Source: Vitis vinifera
Taxonomy: Eukaryota > Streptophyta > Magnoliopsida > Vitales > Vitaceae
Reading direction: 5' to 3'
DNA length: 64,000 bases
Assembly: GCF_030704535.1 (NCBI RefSeq)
Contig: NC_081815.1
Coordinates: forward strand, 325,001-389,000
Below are positions 58,401 through 64,000 of the stretch, piece after piece. Positions within the stretch are counted from its first letter, which is position 1. Every line of letters begins with the position of its first letter. The position numbers and the translations under genes were made by a program. Under the pieces are notes generated by a model. That model ran no database searches and was not told the DNA's origin. It saw nothing but the letters and a program-made list of their open reading frames with translations.

Positions 58401-59642
58401 TATTCATCATCTTCATCGTCACTCCTGATACCAAAGGATAAGCAAGAATTAGAAATACGTGGCAGACTGATAATTGTAACAAAAACACATGAGAACAGAA
58501 TGACCATGGTTTAAGCCATGCTTAAAATTGAGATGTGTGATCTGATATGCAGTGAAAATTTGGGAGCATCTTGAAGAAGGATGGCCATTAAAATAACTTT
58601 TAGTAAACTATTCCAATTATCAAAGTCGAGGAATTAGAAGTAAAGGTCAAATCCTTAAGTAACGTTAAATGTATATATATTCTTTCAACCTCCAAACTAT
58701 TTCCTGATCAACTTCAGACAAAAGACAGGAAGTACTGAATCTACTGACTTTGTCACTCAATCACTACTAAAAATTGTCTAATATTACTTAACATCACATA
58801 GGAACTTGCAAAAAAAATGTTAATATTTAATATGAGAGCTTAATTAATTCTTGCTCCCTTCCGAACCCAAATTATGTATTTTCTTTTCTTTTCTTTTTTT
58901 TTTTTTTACTTTTTGCATGAGATCTGAAACTTTAAAAGGAGTTAAGGAAAAGGAGAGGCTGCATCAATTTAAGAACTACAGTTTCCTTGTTCCTGAAAAA
59001 GTGATATATTAGGAAAAGTTACCTGTTGATGCAAAAGGTGTATTGATTAGCAGATGGACCTGCTACATCTTCAATAGGATTTGTGCTGCTCCCACCTGTT
59101 ATTTGGTCTTGCTTAACAGCAACTGAATCCATTTGGGCAGACTGACGAGGGCTGAGTCCAGAACTATATTGGACATGCTGGTAAGGTCCAGTTGAGTATG
59201 GAATTGAACTGACAGTGCTGCCGGTGCTGTTACAGGTGCAACTAGACATTGTGCTGGCCAAGCTTGTAGCTGATGGAGATGGGCTGAGGCTCGGGCTGGA
59301 TGCATGGATCCCATTATCAACTGTCAGTTTCCCCTGCTCCCATTGCTTGAAGCAAAAATTACACACCCTAATCCTCTCCCAATCTTCTGGACCAGCCTTG
59401 GGCTCATCAGATGGTGCTGGAACTGAGTTTGCAGTACACTTGGCACAAAATACTCGTCCACAAAGCCGACAATGATGCCTGCGGTTAAATACAGTAAACT
59501 GGGAGTCACACTCATAACATACTCTACAGCTCTTATCGGGCATCCAAAAGTCCCTCGACAAATTGGCAGGCTCGGTCCTCCGGGGAATCCAGGATTTCAC
59601 TATGTCAACTAGATCAGCTAGTTTGTTGTCTGGGGTGGCCAT
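49484..59642 (-). CDS. FAB1: FYVE-type phosphatidylinositol 3-phosphate 5-kinase
   Basis: Makes PtdIns(3,5)P2 on endosomes. Inferred exons, 5' to 3' on the minus strand: 59642-59023, 58424-57693, 56855-56702, 56539-56195, 55789-54866, 54768-54437, 53432-53309, 53223-53056, 52761-51157, 50507-50241, 49810-49484. They give 1865 aa with every junction in frame. The FYVE domain is at ~31-100: WMPD 33-36, RRHHCR 54-59, RVC 92-94. A CCT/chaperonin-like domain spans ~470-680 (GGALEYQRVSN). A conserved Cys-rich segment begins near 926. The lipid kinase domain is at ~1590-1850, with GGKSNVFF, MDYSLLVGVDEE near 1762 and GIIDF near 1781. A FYVE domain places it with plant FAB1A/B. The start is the ATG at 59642, giving MATPDNKLAD. 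A 17-residue tandem repeat lies in exon 9. Confidence 0.96.
49960..50090 (+). mobile_element. LINE 3'-end remnant in FAB1 intron 10
   Basis: The sequence 'gttgcaccccctttt' followed by CTTACCTATCAAAAGAAATAAA looks like the LINE 3' end in plus orientation, antisense to FAB1. It resembles the reverse complement of the 53784-53936 insert. No target duplication was found and the left edge is uncertain. Confidence 0.55.
52218..52319 (-). repeat. 51-bp tandem duplication within FAB1 exon 9
   Basis: Units 52218-52268 and 52269-52319 each encode DPVES-x-x-(I/L)-VRRVLSDG-x in frame. The two are nearly identical in sequence. Confidence 0.92.
53784..53936 (-). mobile_element. Short 5'-truncated LINE in FAB1 intron 6
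   Basis: The 17-bp flank CAACAGCTATTTAATAT is duplicated perfectly at 53767-53783 and 53937-53953. The insert begins (AT)n then TTTTGTTTGATAGGCAAAC, the reverse of a LINE tail ending TATCAAACAAAA. About 153 bp, in the same orientation as FAB1. Confidence 0.87.
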
Positions 59643-61896
59643 GGACAAACATCCACCTTACCTCACTCATTATAAAATTTTCATTCCCACTTTCTACACT
59701 GCACCCTGGCGCCAATCATATCCAATAGAAAATAGTGAAATTAAATTACCCTTAATTCTCAAAGCCTCGATTCCAACCCTAAAAGCCCTTTTTGACACCC
59801 TACGGCAGAAACTGTTGCTGTGTCATAGGTTGGGTGTTCAATTCCTCAATCAGAATGATAGGTGACAAGGTTTTGGCCGTCCAAACCAATCTACAAAGAG
59901 TTGAAATCTCCTATATGAATCCCCAATTATGAGAATATACTCTAGAACTAGGTGTTACGTTACGCTTCCGAATAACTGAATCTTGAGTGTCGAAGAGACC
60001 GAGGCAGAGGCAGTGGTGATGAATGCTTTGAACCCAGAAATTGAATCAAGAAACAAGCTGAACCCATAAAGGGGTAATCCAAATCCAGTAATACTGAGAA
60101 AAACAGAGGAAGCTACCTTTAGTATAAAGCAAATCTCCAGGAGAGACGATACAAGGAAAATGGAATCCAATCTAGGGAACCCAGATTCTGCTTGAAGTTG
60201 ATGAGGAAGAGATGTCAAAGAATTCATCACATTTCTTTTATTTAGAGTAGAGGGTGCCAGACTGGTGTGTGTTGTGGTTTGTTTTGTACTTTTTCTCTTG
60301 AGATTCACATAAATTATGAGGTGTTGCTAATTGAATAATATACACGAGAAATCTACCTTCCTCTCCTCTCCTTTTTAGCTCTCTCTATCCTTCTGGATTA
60401 TTTCCTAGCTCTTTTTCTTTTATTTCTTGTGGCAGAGAAAAAAAACCCATTCATATAATATATAGAGTTACCGTATACGTCTACACATGTATTAGTGGGC
60501 CAACAAGTGGCATTGCCAAGGAGTGGTTCCATAGTGGGATAGGCACGGTTGCTCTTCACGTGTGGAGTGATGCATTTTTTGACCAATGGGTGGTCGTCCG
60601 CCCAATTCAAGCACTCCTGCTCACGGGGTCGGGTGAATTGGATTGCAGACCTCATTTCTCTACAACCCACGTTGCTAGCCAACATGTGATTAGTATTTTG
60701 CTTAGCAGAGGCCTGAGGCCTTGTAGGCATGGAGGAGGTTGTCGTTCTCAAGATTCAACTACAAGACAAGTCTAGAAACTCTGCTTTACAAGACAAGTCT
60801 ACAAGACAAGACAAGTCAAGGCAAACAGCTAAAGAAGAGATACAAAGGGAGTATTCAAATTCTGCTTTATAGGCCCATTCCAAAAATATCCACTTGGTAT
60901 TTGGTAAAGTCCACCACCAACGCTAGCATCTGATATGGATTCACCGCCAATCTTCCAAAACACCATCCTCACCACTCCACCTCTACTTCAACAAGATACA
61001 ATTACTAGCCATCTAAACAAGAGCAAGAAATTCAATTGGGTTGGTTGGTTTGAGTATGAAAAAAGAAGCAGAGGGGACATATGGGTCATATGGGTTTCAA
61101 GTGGAATTTGGATAGAGTTTGTGTCTGAGAATGGAAAAGGATAATCCCAACCCAATACAACCCATAAAAAGGGAATTCCGGAAAATCCCAACAAGAATGG
61201 AAAGGGATCAAGAATCATACGATAGTAAATTCGTATTGGAGAAAGCAAGTGCGTACGCATATATCCCAACGCTTTGTACTATCCACAATACTTTCCTGTT
61301 TACCCTAGTCGTGTTAAATGTAAGTAATTGTCCTCTTTTTTCTTTGGGATACGGGGAATGTGTTTGCTACTTTTTCTATCCGCCCTTAGTGAAAAACGGA
61401 CACTTTCTCAGCAATTCCCTGAAATGGGTTTATTTTTATGTCAATTCCATTCGCAATTATTATTGGGGTTCACGATTCATAATATGATGGCATTGGATTT
61501 TTATTTGTTATTTTTTAGGATGGGGGTTGGTGGGTTGATTGAGCGTGAAGAGGATTTTAATTAGGAGTTGTACTTTCCTTTGATTTTTTATATTTTTTTC
61601 AGTTTCGTAAATCAATTAATAAATAAGGGTCTCGTCTCTTCCTTCTCTAGGGTTTCGAAAATTTTAATTAGGAATTGTTCTTGTCTGCTACACGGTCGAA
61701 AATTTTCCAGATTTTTCTTCATAGGGTGGCGCTATTGAGGGAATTGGGTTGGTGGGTTGTGGGCTGTTTCTTCAATTGGTTGGTGGGACTTGTGAATTTG
61801 GTTAGTTTTCATTCATACATAGGAGATAATTTATTTGAGGGTATGCAGCAATTTTAGGGTTCTGATTGATTAGTTAAGAGTGGTGGTTCGGTTTGA
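59643..61896. other. Divergent promoter region between FAB1 and the right-edge gene
   Basis: Both genes fire outward from this 2.25 kb, so it holds both promoters and 5' leaders. A small direct-repeat cluster with ACAAGACAAGTCTA motifs lies at 60764-60820, and CACGTG occurs near 60559. Open frames such as 60398-60751 (minus) show no splice or family support. Confidence 0.6.
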
Positions 61897-64000
61897 ATGA
61901 TGTTCCATGTTCAAGCTGCTTCAAGAAATCACTGTGCTCTCCTCGCAGTTGTGTGCGGCAAAATCCCTGTTTCTGAGGATCAACAACAGCATCCATATCC
62001 CTTCCCGGAACTTGTTTCTTCCGGCCGCCTTGAGGTCTGTGTTTCAATTTCCTTCTTGTCATTTTTACTGGAAACTCCCCTTTTAAGAGTTTGCAGCCTC
62101 TATCTTGATGCTTGAATGCAGGTTCAGATTCTGAAAAATCCTAGTATCCATGAGTTTCAACGGTCACTTGAATCGTTGGAGCCAAATTTCCTTTACTTGC
62201 AAGGGGAGCAGCTTCCGGGTAGTGAAGAAATAGGATCTCTGACATGGGGAGGGGTGGACTTGTCCTCTGCAGAGGCGTTAGTTGAACTCTTTGGTCCCAC
62301 ATTGCCCACAACTGTGAGTGTTTTATCATTCTGAGCTTGTTCAGTGCAATTTGGATCCCTGATTTATGTACATTTTTTGTGTGTATTTATTCATTGCCAC
62401 CATTTCGACTTCTTTTTTCTCTGATTTATTTTTTAATGTTTTAATTTTATTTTTGGTTATTTTGGGTATGTTTGATGTCAAGACATGGGTTGGTGCTTAT
62501 GTTAATGGTTAGAACTCGATACTTGCTTCTTTGTGAAGAACCAAAAGGTTAAGCTTTATATCAATTTTACTGTGTATTTAAAACTTTAGCTTCTAAATAT
62601 CAGGTCAAGAGAGTTGGTAACCCTTGAGAAAGGAGTTATTGTTTTGGAATAATATAGTTAAGAAAAAACAAAAGAACAGCTCTTCACTTTTGAGATATTC
62701 TTAATTATTAGCTTCCTACTTACAAATCATCCAGTTATGGACTTAGAGTTTCTTTATAATTGTTGAACTAATTTGTGGTTTCTTGTTGTTTGACCTAATT
62801 CAACCTAAAATGTTTCAGGTTTATCTAGAGACCCCAAATGGTGAAAAATTAGCAAAGGCACTTCATTCTAAGGTGGATTTGGTTTGTGAGGATATCTACT
62901 AGTACCATTTTTAATACTTATTATTATTATCATCACTATTATCATTTTTTATTAATGTAACTAGTTGAAATGGTTGTTAGGCTTGAATTCTCAATCTGGA
63001 TTTAAGGATTGAGAAATCGAACTAGATATGGTTTTGGATATGCTTTCCTAATGAAAAGAAGTCGTTGAATCAGGCTGTTTCTCTTTGACAGGGTGTTTCT
63101 TATGTAATATATTGGAAAAATGCATTTTCTTGCTATGCAGCTTGTCATTTTCGTCAAGCACTGTTCTCTGTGGTGCAAAGGTACAGTCATCCACCTTCTC
63201 ACAAAATATAAACATGATTTGGTTCCTCTATCATCTGGATGATGTTAGAGCCTCTTTACACTGTTGAATCTGTCAGAACCCAAGGATACATTTATAAATT
63301 AGTTTTTCTGACTGATCAATGCCTTAAATAATGACTACAATTGAAATGACTTACTGGAGTTTGTTATTACTGTGTGTGAGCATTTTCTTTTATTTTGTTT
63401 TTTTTTTTGGTCTCTGTGGATTAGATGACTTTGACCCACAGACACATATGTAGATTAATGCGTGTATAGGCTGGACTAAATTGTTAGTTGTATAGAGTTT
63501 GTAGTTATTAATCAACTGCTTATGTTGAAGACCATCCCACTTCTTTATTGTGAAAGTCTCTCAACTTAAGTTCTGGTTCTTTTGTACACTGCAGTTCATG
63601 CAGCCATACGTGGGATGCATTCCAGCTTGCCCATGCATCCTTTAGGCTCTATTGTGTGCAAAACAACACCGTACCTTCCAACAACCAGAAAGTTAGTGGT
63701 AAGCTTGGACCCTGCCTTCTTGGAGACCCTCCCAAGATTAATGTTGTTCCTCCTGAGGTTGACGAGGAGGAAAGCTTGCCTGCAACTCTTCCTGTTATAA
63801 AGATATATGATGCTGATGTGAGCATGAGGTTTCTTGTTTGTGGAGCACCAAGCGCATTGGTTGGTTTCGGTTACAAAATTTCAAGTTTATATTTGTCACT
63901 TGGTGGCAAAAATTACTGATATTATTTCTTTGCTATGGATTGGTCACAAACTGTATTCTTTTCAGGATGCATGTTTACTGGGATCTTTGGAGGATGGCCT
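61897..64000 (+). CDS. Unidentified protein gene, 3' end off-window
   Basis: Five complete exons and the start of a sixth are inferred: 61897-62034, 62122-62313, 62819-62872, 63092-63180, 63595-63859, 63966-64000. All have GT-AG ends and a continuous frame, giving ~258 residues so far. Visible stretches are FLYLQGEQLPGSEEIGSL, VELFGPTLPTTVYLETPNGE, SYVIYWKNAFSCYAACHFRQ and SHTWDAFQLAHASFRLYC. No signal peptide, membrane segment or catalytic motif is recognised. The WKNAFSCYAACHFRQALF segment is aromatic- and Cys-rich and looks conserved. ATGs occur at 61897 and 61900; the first is used. I do not recognise the family and assign no function. Confidence 0.82.

Noticed and set aside
60398..60751. 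Possible small gene upstream of FAB1
   Set aside because: No recognisable domain, splice signals or promoter; sits in the FAB1 5' region.
1..64000. CRISPR arrays, rRNA or tRNA genes
   Set aside because: No regularly spaced direct repeats with unique spacers. The only tRNA-like sequence found is the SINE head.

Overview
The window is plant nuclear DNA, most likely from a woody eudicot such as grapevine (Vitis). That species guess is an inference from the character of the proteins and repeats and was not checked against any database. The signs of a plant are AT-rich, intron-rich genes with GT-AG splice sites, plant-type RAD51, COG3, FAB1 and pectin methylesterase proteins, and abundant plant LTR, LINE, SINE and MITE elements.

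Layout. Positions 1-10417 hold one nearly complete Ty3/gypsy LTR retrotransposon of the Tat type, with two RNase H domains. Only the first ~35 bases of its 5' LTR are missing. The plus strand carries a gag-protease frame and a pol frame. The minus strand, between pol and the 3' LTR, carries a large three-exon gene with its own TATA box and G-box. The two LTRs differ at 9 of 770 positions, so the insertion is young. From 10418 to 13319 is AT-rich spacer with a long (AT)n tract. A type I pectin methylesterase gene follows (13320-15314). Next comes ~4 kb of spacer with a degenerate minisatellite, then RAD51 (19498-24122, 9 exons, one GC-AG intron). Head-to-tail with it is COG3 (25351-48899, 25 coding exons). 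COG3 intron 7 is ~10 kb and holds a nested stack of LINE elements and a tRNA-derived SINE. COG3 meets the minus-strand FAB1 gene (59642-49484, 11 coding exons) tail to tail. FAB1 is divergent from a truncated unidentified gene that runs off the right edge (61897-64000).

Functions. The host genes are unrelated housekeeping or cell-wall genes and form no pathway: wall pectin de-esterification, homologous recombination, Golgi vesicle tethering and endosomal PtdIns(3,5)P2 synthesis. For all four named genes I assigned exon borders by eye. The exon lengths sum to whole codon counts: 532 aa (PME), 337 aa (RAD51), 783 aa (COG3) and 1865 aa (FAB1).

Most unusual content. (1) The retrotransposon's antisense gene has introns whose phases close exactly. 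Because it is antisense to the genomic RNA, it can keep introns through retrotransposition. (2) The palindrome TCCGGA is strongly over-represented throughout this element, in LTRs, in gag, in pol in all three codon frames, and in the antisense gene. (3) The gag stop codon sits in the context CAA-TAG-CAA-TTA, the classic leaky-stop context. (4) Several short LINE/SINE insertions have clear 16-18 bp target-site duplications in the introns of COG3 and FAB1.
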